From Pseudomonas sp. GR 6-02 (GTDB lineage: Bacteria; Pseudomonadota; Gammaproteobacteria; Pseudomonadales; Pseudomonadaceae), in the NCBI RefSeq assembly GCF_001655615.1, contig NZ_CP011567.1, positions 6,296,001-6,360,000 of the forward strand: a stretch of 64,000 bases of DNA, written 5' to 3'. Shown in pieces: positions 9,638 to 17,289 of the stretch. Every line of letters begins with the position of its first letter. Position 1 is the first letter of the stretch. The position numbers and the translations under genes were made by a program. A model generated the notes under the pieces. The model saw only the letters and a program-made list of their open reading frames with translations. It did no database searches and was not told the DNA's origin.

Positions 9638-10567
9638 ATGACTCTCACAGAATTACGCTACATCGTTACCCTCGCCCAAGAGCAGCACTTCGGTCACGCG
9701 GCCGAGCGTTGCCACGTCAGCCAGCCGACCCTGTCGGTGGGCGTGAAAAAGCTTGAAGACGAACTCGGTGTGCTGATTTTCGAGCGCAGCAAGAGCGCCG
9801 TGCGCCTGACCCCGGTCGGTGAAGGCATTGTTGCCCAGGCACAGAAAGTCCTGGAACAGGCCCAAGGCATCCGCGAACTGGCCCAGGCCGGCAAGAACCA
9901 GCTGACCGCGCCGCTGAAAGTCGGCGCGATCTACACCGTCGGCCCGTACCTGTTCCCGCACCTGATTCCACAACTGCACCGGGTCGCCCCGCAGATGCCG
10001 TTGTACATCGAAGAAAACTTCACCCACGTGCTGCGCGACAAACTGCGCAACGGCGAGCTCGACGCGATCATCATCGCCCTGCCGTTCAACGAAGCCGATG
10101 TACTGACGTTGCAGCTCTACGACGAGCCGTTCTACGTCCTGATGCCGGCCCAACACCCGTGGACGCAAAAAGAATCCATCGACGCCGCTCTGCTCAACGA
10201 CAAGAGCCTGCTGCTGCTCGGCGAAGGCCACTGCTTCCGCGATCAAGTGCTGGAAGCCTGCCCGACCCTGGCCAAAGGCAACGACGGTGCCAAGCACACC
10301 ACGGTGGAATCCAGCTCGCTGGAAACCATCCGCCACATGGTCGCCTCTGGCCTGGGCATTTCGATCCTGCCGCTGTCGGCGGTGGACAGCCACCACTACG
10401 CCCCCGGCGTGATCGAAGTGCGTCCATTGAGTGCGCCGGTGCCGTTCCGCACCGTAGCCATCGCCTGGCGCGCGAGCTTCCCGCGGCCCAAGGCGATTGA
10501 AATCCTCGCCGACTCCATTCGCCTGTGCTCGGTGGCCAAGCCGCCAGCGCCGGTGGTGGCCGGTTAA
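9638..10567 (+). CDS. oxyR: Hydrogen-peroxide-sensing LysR-type regulator OxyR
   Basis: OxyR (309 residues) activates catalase and alkyl-hydroperoxide reductase genes when peroxide oxidises it. The N-terminal winged helix-turn-helix reads MTLTELRYIVTLAQEQHFGH, then AAERCHVSQPTLSVGVKKLE. The redox pair is present as GHCFRDQVLEACPT, with C199 (peroxidatic) and C208, exactly the positions known in E. coli OxyR. The substrate-binding fold fills the rest. The recG start is 9 bases downstream, the known Pseudomonas oxyR-recG operon. Confidence 0.97.
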   Translation: MTLTELRYIVTLAQEQHFGHAAERCHVSQPTLSVGVKKLEDELGVLIFERSKSAVRLTPVGEGIVAQAQKVLEQAQGIRELAQAGKNQLTAPLKVGAIYTVGPYLFPHLIPQLHRVAPQMPLYIEENFTHVLRDKLRNGELDAIIIALPFNEADVLTLQLYDEPFYVLMPAQHPWTQKESIDAALLNDKSLLLLGEGHCFRDQVLEACPTLAKGNDGAKHTTVESSSLETIRHMVASGLGISILPLSAVDSHHYAPGVIEVRPLSAPVPFRTVAIAWRASFPRPKAIEILADSIRLCSVAKPPAPVVAG

Positions 10568-10576
10568 GTCGCTGTC

Positions 10577-12652
10577 ATGACCGAGTTGTCGCAAGTGTCG
10601 GTGACGGCACTCAAGGGTGTCGGCGAAGCCATGGCCGAGAAACTCGCCAAGGTCGGTCTGGAGAATCTCCAGGACGTGCTGTTCCACCTGCCGTTGCGCT
10701 ATCAGGACCGCACTCGCGTGGTCCCGATCGGCCATTTGCGACCCGGGCAAGACGCGGTGATCGAAGGCACCGTCAGCGGCGCCGATGTGGTCATGGGCCG
10801 GCGCCGTAGCCTGGTTGTCCGTCTGCAGGACGGCACCGGCGGGCTCAGCCTGCGCTTCTATCATTTCAGCAACGCCCAGAAAGAAGGCCTCAAACGCGGC
10901 ACGCGGATTCGCTGCTACGGCGAAGCGCGGCCCGGCGCCTCGGGGCTGGAGATCTACCACCCGGAATACCGCGCCATCACCGGTGACGAGCCGCCGCCGG
11001 TGGATGAAACCCTGACCCCGGTCTACCCGCTCACCGAAGGCCTGACCCAGCAGCGTTTGCGCCAGTTGTGCATGCAAACCCTGACCCTGCTCGGCCCCAG
11101 CAGCCTGCCCGACTGGCTACCGACCGAACTGGCCAGGGATTATCAACTGGCGCCGCTGGCCGATGCGATCCGCTACCTGCATCACCCGCCCGCTGATGCC
11201 GACGTCGACGAACTCGCCCTCGGTCATCACTGGGCCCAGCATCGTCTGGCCTTCGAAGAACTGCTGACCCATCAACTGTCCCAGCAGCGCCTGCGCGAGA
11301 GCATGCGTGCCCTGCGCGCGCCGGCCATGCCCAAAGCCACGAAACTGCCACAACAGTATCTGGCTAACCTCGGCTTCACCCCGACCGGCGCCCAGCAACG
11401 GGTCGGCAACGAAATCGCTTACGACCTCAGCCAGCACGAACCGATGCTGCGGCTGATTCAGGGCGACGTGGGCGCGGGCAAAACCGTGGTCGCCGCCCTC
11501 GCCGCGCTTCAGGCGCTGGAAGCGGGTTATCAGGTCGCACTGATGGCGCCCACCGAAATCCTCGCCGAGCAGCACTTCATCACCTTCAAGCGCTGGCTCG
11601 AACCGCTGGGCATCGAAGTTGCGTGGCTGGCGGGCAAGCTCAAGGGCAAAAACCGCGTGGCCGCGCTGGAGCAGATCGCGGGCGGCGCACCGATGGTGGT
11701 CGGCACCCACGCACTGTTCCAGGACGAAGTGCAATTCAAGAACCTGGCACTGGCGATCATCGACGAACAGCACCGCTTCGGCGTGCAGCAGCGCCTGGCA
11801 TTGCGGCAGAAAGGCGTCGGCGGGCGGATGTGTCCGCACCAGCTGATCATGACCGCCACGCCGATCCCGCGGACGCTGGCCATGAGCGCCTACGCCGACC
11901 TCGACACCTCGATCCTCGACGAATTGCCCCCCGGCCGCACCCCGGTGAATACGGTGCTGGTCACCGACACCCGGCGCGTCGAAGTGATCGAACGGGTGCG
12001 CGGCGCTTGTGCCGAGGGCCGTCAGGCCTATTGGGTGTGCACGCTGATCGAAGAGTCGGAAGAGCTGACCTGCCAGGCCGCCGAAACCACACACGAAGAC
12101 CTCACCGCCGCCCTCGGCGAGTTGAAGGTCGGCCTGATCCACGGCCGCATGAAGCCCGCCGAAAAAGCTGCCGTCATGGCCGAATTCAAGGCCGGCAACC
12201 TGCAACTGCTGGTCGCCACCACCGTGATCGAAGTTGGCGTGGACGTGCCCAACGCCAGCCTGATGATCATCGAAAACCCCGAACGCCTTGGCCTCGCACA
12301 ATTGCACCAGTTGCGTGGCCGCGTCGGCCGGGGCAGCGCCGTCAGCCATTGCGTGCTGCTCTACCATCCACCGCTGTCGCAGATCGGCCGTCAGCGGCTG
12401 GGCATCATGCGCGAAACCAACGACGGTTTTGTCATCGCCGAAAAAGACCTCGAACTGCGCGGCCCCGGCGAAATGCTCGGCACACGCCAGACCGGCCTGC
12501 TGCAATTCAAGGTCGCAGACCTGATGCGCGACGCCGATTTACTGCCAGCCGTGCGCGACGCCGCCCAGGCCTTGCTCGAACGCTGGCCGGATCACGTCAG
12601 CCCGCTGCTCGACCGCTGGCTACGCCATGGGCAGCAATACGGCCAAGTGTGA
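10577..12652 (+). CDS. recG: ATP-dependent DNA helicase RecG
   Basis: RecG (691 residues) remodels stalled replication forks and branched DNA. The N-terminal wedge/OB domain covers roughly residues 1-180. The helicase part has Walker A GDVGAGKT near residue 300, the DEQH box near 395 (AIIDEQHRFGVQQR), motif III TATPIPRTL, and the C-terminal motifs GRMKPAEK, TTVIEVGVDVPNA and QLRGRVGRG. All key helicase residues are present and length is normal. It lies just behind oxyR and may be co-transcribed, so its level could rise with oxidative stress. Confidence 0.97.
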   Translation: MTELSQVSVTALKGVGEAMAEKLAKVGLENLQDVLFHLPLRYQDRTRVVPIGHLRPGQDAVIEGTVSGADVVMGRRRSLVVRLQDGTGGLSLRFYHFSNAQKEGLKRGTRIRCYGEARPGASGLEIYHPEYRAITGDEPPPVDETLTPVYPLTEGLTQQRLRQLCMQTLTLLGPSSLPDWLPTELARDYQLAPLADAIRYLHHPPADADVDELALGHHWAQHRLAFEELLTHQLSQQRLRESMRALRAPAMPKATKLPQQYLANLGFTPTGAQQRVGNEIAYDLSQHEPMLRLIQGDVGAGKTVVAALAALQALEAGYQVALMAPTEILAEQHFITFKRWLEPLGIEVAWLAGKLKGKNRVAALEQIAGGAPMVVGTHALFQDEVQFKNLALAIIDEQHRFGVQQRLALRQKGVGGRMCPHQLIMTATPIPRTLAMSAYADLDTSILDELPPGRTPVNTVLVTDTRRVEVIERVRGACAEGRQAYWVCTLIEESEELTCQAAETTHEDLTAALGELKVGLIHGRMKPAEKAAVMAEFKAGNLQLLVATTVIEVGVDVPNASLMIIENPERLGLAQLHQLRGRVGRGSAVSHCVLLYHPPLSQIGRQRLGIMRETNDGFVIAEKDLELRGPGEMLGTRQTGLLQFKVADLMRDADLLPAVRDAAQALLERWPDHVSPLLDRWLRHGQQYGQV

Positions 12653-12730
12653 GCACTGTCGCAGTTTCTGGACCCTGGCCTTAAACAAGCTGGTTATACT
12701 CCTGCAATTGTTTGAAAACGGATACAGACC

Positions 12731-14131
12731 ATGACAGAAGCTGCCCTCGCCCCCGAAACCCCGCACGCTCCGTCTGTTATTCGGCTGCTGCTCGGCAAGC
12801 TGGGCATCGCCTACCAGGAAGTCCTCGACCATCACGGCCTGAACGCCTCACGCAAAGTGCAGGCGGTTTTGCTGGACGATGCCGTCGGCGCGCTCATGGT
12901 GCTGTTTCCGCAAAGTCAATTGCTCGACCTCAACCGCCTCGCCGAACTCACCGGCCGCCGGTTGACCGCCGTATCCACCGAACGCCTGGTAAAAATGCTC
13001 GGCAAACACAGCCTGAGCCTGCTGCCCGGCCTGCCGGCGCTCACCAGCTCGCCGTGCCTGTATGAAGAAAGCCTGCTGCGCGAACCGAAGTTGCTGATCA
13101 ACTCGGGCGAGCCAGGCGTGCTGCTGGAAATCACCAGCGAAGATTTCAAAACCATGCTGACCAAGGCCAGCGCCGGCAACTTCGGCGAAGCCGTGCACAG
13201 CATCCGCCCGAACCTCGACCGCCCCGACGATGACCGCGAGGAAATCACCCAGGCCGTGCAAGCGTTCACCGCGCGGCGCATTCAGCAACGCCTGGAAGCG
13301 ACCATCGAAATTCCGCCACTGGCCGAGACCGCGCAGAAAATCATCAAGCTGCGGGTCGACCCCAACGCCACCATCGACGACATCACTGGCGTGGTCGAAA
13401 CCGACCCGGCCCTGGCCGCGCAAGTCGTCAGCTGGGCGGCGTCGCCGTACTACGCCTCGCCGGGCAAGATTCGTTCAGTGGAAGACGCCATCGTCCGCGT
13501 GCTGGGTTTCGACCTGGTGATCAACCTGGCGCTGGGCCTGGCCCTGGGTAAAACCCTGAGCCTGCCCAAAGACCACCCGCAACACACCACGCCGTACTGG
13601 CAGCAATCGATCTACACCGCCGCCGTCATCGAAGGCCTGACCCGCGCCATGCCCCGCGCCCAGCGCCCGGAAGCCGGCCTGACCTACCTCGCCGGCCTGC
13701 TGCACAACTTCGGCTACCTGCTGCTGGCCCACGTCTTCCCGCCGCACTTCTCGCTGATCTGCCGCCACCTGGAGGTCAACCCGCATCTGTGCCACAGCTA
13801 CGTCGAGCAACACCTGCTGGGCATCAGCCGCGAACAGATCGGCTCATGGCTGATGCGCTACTGGGACATGCCCGAAGAACTGGCCACCGCCCTGCGCTTC
13901 CAGCACGACCCAAGCTACGACGGCGACTACGCCGAGTACCCGAACCTCGTATGTTTGGCCGTGCGTTTGCTGCGTAGTCGCGGGATTGGCTCGGGGCCGG
14001 ATGAAGACATTCCGGATGCCTTGCTGGAGCGTGTGGGACTGACTCGCGACAAGGCCAACGATGTGGTCAGCAAAGTGCTTGAAGCTGAAGTGCTGCTGCG
14101 CGAATTGGCTTCGCAATTTAGCCAGGCCTAA
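12731..14131 (+). CDS. YbaK/deacylase-like domain fused to an HDOD domain
   Basis: The 466-residue protein joins two modules. Residues about 15-155 resemble the YbaK/ProX aminoacyl-tRNA deacylase fold (VIRLLLGKLGIAYQEVLDHH, then VQAVLLDDAVGALMVLFPQS and NRLAELTGRRLTAVSTERLV). Residues about 190-400 are an HDOD domain (IPPLAETAQKIIKLRVDPNA, then DITGVVETDPALAAQVVSWA and SVEDAIVRVLGFDLVINLAL), a degenerate HD fold used in signalling scaffolds. This pairing is known in Pseudomonas annotations but its role is not. No obvious nucleotide- or metal-binding HD pair was seen, which is normal for HDOD. It is monocistronic and followed by REP elements. Confidence 0.85.
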   Translation: MTEAALAPETPHAPSVIRLLLGKLGIAYQEVLDHHGLNASRKVQAVLLDDAVGALMVLFPQSQLLDLNRLAELTGRRLTAVSTERLVKMLGKHSLSLLPGLPALTSSPCLYEESLLREPKLLINSGEPGVLLEITSEDFKTMLTKASAGNFGEAVHSIRPNLDRPDDDREEITQAVQAFTARRIQQRLEATIEIPPLAETAQKIIKLRVDPNATIDDITGVVETDPALAAQVVSWAASPYYASPGKIRSVEDAIVRVLGFDLVINLALGLALGKTLSLPKDHPQHTTPYWQQSIYTAAVIEGLTRAMPRAQRPEAGLTYLAGLLHNFGYLLLAHVFPPHFSLICRHLEVNPHLCHSYVEQHLLGISREQIGSWLMRYWDMPEELATALRFQHDPSYDGDYAEYPNLVCLAVRLLRSRGIGSGPDEDIPDALLERVGLTRDKANDVVSKVLEAEVLLRELASQFSQA

Positions 14132-14165
14132 AAGCATCGTCGGATCGCCGCCCGGACCAAGCCAC

Positions 14166-14215
14166 GCTCCCACAGGACTCAGGTAATCCCTGTGGGAGCG
14201 GGCTTGCCCGCGATG
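14166..14215. repeat. REP element with flanking inverted repeat
   Basis: GCTCCCACAGG (14166-14176) pairs with CCTGTGGGAGC (14189-14199), and the right arm continues as a REP core, GGGCTTGCCCGCGATG, of the same type as the repeat at 6161-6252. It lies just behind the HDOD gene and may end its transcript. Confidence 0.7.
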
Positions 14216-14250
14216 AATCCCCCACCGATCTACCTGATCACCACAACCCC

Positions 14251-14383
14251 TGTGGCGAGGGAGCTCGCTCCCGCTCGACTGCGCAGCAGTCGCAACCCAG
14301 CCGCCGCAGTGTGTGAGATACAACCGAAGTCTCAGGCTTTAGGGCCGCTTCGCAGCCCAGCGGGAGCAAGCTCCCTCGCCACA
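14251..14383. repeat. REPIN-like doublet, copy 1
   Basis: TGTGGCGAGGGAGCTCGCTC starts the left arm at 14251, and the right arm is its inverse, ending CTCCCTCGCCACA at 14383. The inner parts of the arms also pair (CGACTGCGCAGCAGTCG on the left; CGCTTCGCAGCC near the right). A second copy of the same design lies at 34160-34291. Confidence 0.8.
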
Positions 14384-14417
14384 AAAGCCTCCTCCACTCC
14401 TGACTGGATCAAGGTTC

Positions 14418-14801
14418 TCAGGCCTCAGCCTTCGCCTTCCTAGGCTTCAAATACTTGGTCAACCCCTGAAACCAGATCACCAGCGCCGGGTTGCCCTTGA
14501 TCTGAATCGACTTGTCCTGAATCCCCTGCATGAACGCCAACTGCTTGTTCTTCGCCTGCATCGTGGCAAAGCCATACGCCGCGTCTTTAAAGGCAATCGC
14601 AAACGCAGGCTCGGCATACACGCCGGACTTGCTGGTAATGCGCTGATCCTTCACCACGAAATGCCGCGCCACCTTCCCGTCCAGGGTCTGTAGCTGAAAC
14701 ACCAACGCCTTGTCACCCAACTGCTGCTGAAACGCAGGATTAGTCCGACTGGCCTTACCCATCAACAAACCCAGCATCCACAGAAGAAAACGAAATTTCA
14801 T
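14418..14801 (-). CDS. SCP2-like small protein, function unknown
   Basis: This is a 127-residue protein that starts MKFRFLLWMLGLLMGKASRT. The ATG complementary to 14799-14801 is preferred over a GTG two codons upstream because GAGG lies at a good distance. The N-terminal hydrophobic stretch could be a membrane anchor. The body (FAIAFKDAAYGFATMQAKNK, then AFMQGIQDKSIQIKGNPALV) resembles the sterol-carrier-protein-2 lipid-binding fold, in which a hydrophobic tunnel is formed by such a helix-strand pattern. The C-terminus is Lys-rich (KYLKPRKAKAEA). I infer lipid or hydrophobic-ligand binding, without direct evidence. It is convergent with the HDOD gene across the REPIN. Confidence 0.65.
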   Translation of the reverse strand: MKFRFLLWMLGLLMGKASRTNPAFQQQLGDKALVFQLQTLDGKVARHFVVKDQRITSKSGVYAEPAFAIAFKDAAYGFATMQAKNKQLAFMQGIQDKSIQIKGNPALVIWFQGLTKYLKPRKAKAEA

Positions 14802-15089
14802 GCGCACAGCCTCAAAAGAAAAATGAACGGCCGGCGCAGTGTAGCGGCTCCAAGCCAGAACGCCACTGTCGGGTTGTGTTAGAAGAAGATGAACTGCTTT
14901 TCCCGCATGATGACCGCTAAGTCACGCTTTGCACTTCATTCTGAGGGACCCGACCTACACCTAAAGAAACACATTCCTGTAGGAGCTGCCGAAGGCTGCG
15001 ATCTTTTGATCTTAATGCCCTCAAACCACTCGGACATTTCCTTCAAAACGCCGGGCTGTCCGTGAACTAGGCGACCTTGGCGTTCACCG
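14802..15089. other. Gene-free stretch with one dispersed Pseudomonas repeat
   Basis: No supportable gene was seen on either strand. The part 14976-15013 (CCTGTAGGAGCTGCCGAAGG, then CTGCGATCTTTTGATCTT) is a sequence I recognise as a common dispersed intergenic repeat of fluorescent pseudomonads. The rest shows nothing definite. The structured leader of the next gene begins at about 15090. Confidence 0.5.
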
Positions 15090-15276
15090 ATAACCTCTGT
15101 TCGTCACCGCAAAATCGGTGACTCGGACGTGCAAGTCCGGAATCGGCACACAATCGGTTATGGCTATTCATTGAGCGTTTTCTTATGCTCCCGAATCGTT
15201 ATGGCGGCTGTGTGTGGGAGACCTTCGGGTCTGCCGGTTTGCCGATTCCGGTCTTGCACACCTATACACAGCTGCC
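15090..15276 (+). ncRNA. Structured leader RNA candidate upstream of the DUF6124 gene
   Basis: The 187 bases contain several inverted repeats. ATAACC (15090-15095) pairs with GGTTAT (15156-15161) and encloses two hairpins: GTCACCG/CGGTGAC (15103-15109 with 15116-15122) and GGAC/GTCC (15125-15128 with 15135-15138). GGCGGCTGTGT (15203-15213) pairs with ACACAGCTGCC (15266-15276) with one G-U pair, and encloses AGACC-TTCG-GGTCT (15219-15232). A 20-base arm at 15129-15148 is complementary, with one mismatch, to 15240-15259. That long pairing cannot form together with the GGAC/GTCC hairpin or the two enclosing stems, so the leader looks switch-like. It ends 56 bases before the start codon. Strand and extent are inferred from the gene downstream. 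Confidence 0.55.
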
Positions 15277-15332
15277 ACCTCATTCGAAGTGCAAGCGAAA
15301 CGGTGCTAGCTCCTAATATCGGTACTACTCAA

Positions 15333-15713
15333 ATGATCAAGCCAACACCGAATCCCCCAGAAAACCCAGCCACATCCCCCTACGAATCCTTAGATTCCAG
15401 AAAACTCCACGAAGCCGCCGAACGCGCCCTCGACCACCATTTCGCCCCACCACCCAACGAAAAACCCAAGCGCAAAGGCAAACTCTTCACCGTCTCCCCC
15501 GACATCGACACCGAAGCCCTCCTGGCCAACGCCTCCGAAGACCTGAAGTCCATCAGCGCCATCGCCGCCGACCTGGCCGATGACATCGAAGGCACCCGCC
15601 GCTCAGTCGCCCTGGCGCTCAGCAGAATGGCGGATGGGGTGCAGTTGTTGGTGGAGCGAGCGCTGGATCATATTGATTCGCCAAATCCGGCGGAGCATCG
15701 GGCTAAGGCGTAG
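15333..15713 (+). CDS. DUF6124 family protein
   Basis: This 126-residue protein begins MIKPTPNPPENPATSPYESL and continues DSRKLHEAAERALDHHF, which I recognise as the DUF6124 family (older label DUF3077), a family of unknown function that is multi-copy in Pseudomonas. The N-terminal third is Pro-rich and probably disordered. The central FTVSPDIDTEALLANASEDL is the conserved core. The C-terminal half is helical (LADDIEGTRRSVALALSRMA, QLLVERALDHI). There is no good ribosome site before the ATG, and the same frame is open back through the leader to 15129. A 102-base remnant of the 3' end of a related gene lies at 47876-47977. Confidence 0.75.
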   Translation: MIKPTPNPPENPATSPYESLDSRKLHEAAERALDHHFAPPPNEKPKRKGKLFTVSPDIDTEALLANASEDLKSISAIAADLADDIEGTRRSVALALSRMADGVQLLVERALDHIDSPNPAEHRAKA

Positions 15714-15730
15714 CGAAATCGCGGAAATAG

Positions 15731-15753
15731 AAAGGGGACGTTGAGTCCCCTTT
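15731..15753. terminator. Bidirectional hairpin terminator between convergent genes
   Basis: AAAGGGGAC (15731-15739) and GTCCCCTTT (15745-15753) form a perfect 9-bp stem with loop GTTGA. It lies 17 bases after the DUF6124 stop on one side and 15 bases after the stop of the convergent gene on the other. T-runs are short, so efficiency is uncertain. Confidence 0.65.
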
Positions 15754-15768
15754 CTCGATGATCTCGAC

Positions 15769-16191
15769 TCACCACTGACAGCCTGTCTCTGGTGACGCCT
15801 CCATGCTGATATCTTGATCGAACGAATATTTCTTACCGGATTTGTAATTCGTGTAGTACATCGAGTTTACCCGAGCCCCCTGAGTCGCCCTTTCATACTC
15901 CCCCGTCACCACACCGTCAGAAACCTCCACCCAAGTCGTCGTGAACTGATAAGGCCCGTCCTCCGTCATGACTTCTTCCACAGTGTTCCGATAGACGAGA
16001 GGAATGGCCTTCTTTGACTTGCTATACCTAACCCCCGCGCCGCTCCATTGGGTGACCGAGTCGTAATAGGTTCTGAATTCGAAATTGATGTTTTTACCTT
16101 CCAGCGAACGGAAACACGAGACCTGTGTTGTGATCTCACTACGGGCCGTCAGCGGCAATACCAACAACAGCATTAAAAATAACTTCTTCAC
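15769..16191 (-). CDS. Secreted hypothetical protein at the end of the vgrG island
   Basis: This is a 140-residue protein with a clear signal peptide: MKKLFLMLLLVLPLTARSEI, probable cleavage after Ala-Arg-Ser. The mature part is short and beta-rich, with only two Cys (CFRSLEGKNI near the start and ETGCQW at the end), a likely disulphide that closes the fold. I chose the GTG start complementary to 16189-16191 because AGAGGGA sits 5 bases ahead; the open frame goes back to 16317 without a better site. I recognise no family. It is the last of a run of secreted proteins downstream of a peptidoglycan-cleaving effector, so an immunity role is an inference from position only. Confidence 0.7.
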   Translation of the reverse strand: MKKLFLMLLLVLPLTARSEITTQVSCFRSLEGKNINFEFRTYYDSVTQWSGAGVRYSKSKKAIPLVYRNTVEEVMTEDGPYQFTTTWVEVSDGVVTGEYERATQGARVNSMYYTNYKSGKKYSFDQDISMEASPETGCQW

Positions 16192-16246
16192 AGATCCCTC
16201 TGATCTCATTTTTTTGAAAACGATGACGTGCGAGCTTACCGCATGC

Positions 16247-17245
16247 CTAAAGTGAAAAATCCGAGACTTCTGCAAGCCGCCAACATTCCCCACGAACAAA
16301 CTGATACTCGAAGACATAATCGGTATCCGGCTTCTGCAGGATCGCCGTGGCGTTGTTGCCCCGTTCTTCCTTGACGGTCAACGTAAGACCATCGGCCTCT
16401 CGTTTCCCGCGATCCGGGATGATTGGAAACTTGATCTGATCGCCGCTGACGCTGCGTTTTTCCATCTCAGGCTCGGGATCTCCCGCCACAGTCGTGACCA
16501 TTTTCAGCGGTTGTTGGACGAAGGCTTTCTGCACGTCTGCGCGTTCGGAGAAAGCTGAGAGGAACGTTGAAAAGTCGGTCGAGGGGCAAGAGTCACTGGC
16601 CGCGTCACCATCGGCTTGTAGTGTCTTCTGACGGTTGCCCTGACCCAGTTTTGAATTCGCAATCATCTTTGCATCCAAGTCTGCCAAGCGCTTCTTAATG
16701 CTCGCCGCATCCTTGTAAGCACACTCGACTTCTACGTCATCTTCCAGATTTAGACCGTCGCGGCAGTTCTGCAACTCAGGGTCTGGCGGGTCACCGCGAA
16801 AAAACTGCAAGGACAAGTGATCGCCGTCCTTGAAGAGCGGCAGTTCCAGCACCGAATAGGAATCACCTTCGAAATGGCTGTGCGAGACTTTGTGTTTTGT
16901 CAGAACAAACATGGACTTCCCCGCTCGCTCAGGGAATTTGCGCTCGAAGAAGAACACCGAAGCAATTTGTTCGCCTTCGACCTTCCACACATAATTCAGC
17001 GAAGGCTTCACCGCATTCATGGGGGCGTAGAAAATTTCAGCATCAGGCACATGCACGCCCCCAACCTGACCTTTAAGGTTGTTCTTCAAAAAGAACACCG
17101 TGATCTTTTGATCACCCAACGAAGCAACCACCGGCGGATGCAGCTCGCCTATGGTTTGTAGGTCACTTGCCGATGCCGGTTGAGCCGACAAACCGACCAT
17201 GCATCCGAGCGCAGCAATAAAACTTAAGAGCCTGGCCAATTCCAC
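16247..17245 (-). CDS. Secreted protein with a C-terminal domain shared with the Sel1 protein at 21.6-22.6 kb
   Basis: This 332-residue protein starts at a GTG with AGGGAA ahead of it. Its signal peptide is MELARLLSFIAALGCMVGLS, with cleavage near QPASASDL. Residues about 30-185 form a beta-rich unknown domain. The C-terminal 110 residues begin CPSTDFSTFLSAFSERADVQ and end RGECWRLAEVSDFSL. The same pattern (CPS-x-DFS-x-FL-x-AFS ... CW-x-L-x-x-V-x-D-x-S) opens the mature part of the product of 21589-22605, so the two are paralogous over that domain. I infer a periplasmic partner or immunity role for the neighbouring effector. The function is not known. Confidence 0.75.
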   Translation of the reverse strand: MELARLLSFIAALGCMVGLSAQPASASDLQTIGELHPPVVASLGDQKITVFFLKNNLKGQVGGVHVPDAEIFYAPMNAVKPSLNYVWKVEGEQIASVFFFERKFPERAGKSMFVLTKHKVSHSHFEGDSYSVLELPLFKDGDHLSLQFFRGDPPDPELQNCRDGLNLEDDVEVECAYKDAASIKKRLADLDAKMIANSKLGQGNRQKTLQADGDAASDSCPSTDFSTFLSAFSERADVQKAFVQQPLKMVTTVAGDPEPEMEKRSVSGDQIKFPIIPDRGKREADGLTLTVKEERGNNATAILQKPDTDYVFEYQFVRGECWRLAEVSDFSL

Positions 17246-17289
17246 CCACTTCCCTGTTGATCAATCTTCAAATATTTACACTGATGGTT

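Noticed and set aside
14166..14383. CRISPR-like array from repeated REP sequences
   Set aside because: Units are inverted and of unequal spacing, and match known Pseudomonas REP cores; no cas genes are present.
15129..15332. N-terminal extension of the DUF6124 gene through its leader
   Set aside because: The frame is open, but the leader's translation (Cys/Arg/Ser-rich) does not match the family, whose proteins begin at the Pro-rich MIKPTPNPPE-type start; the inverted repeats explain the leader better as RNA or repeat.
15769..16317. Longer version of the 140-residue secreted protein starting at 16317
   Set aside because: The extra 42 residues would hide the signal peptide, and the GTG at 16191 has a good ribosome site.
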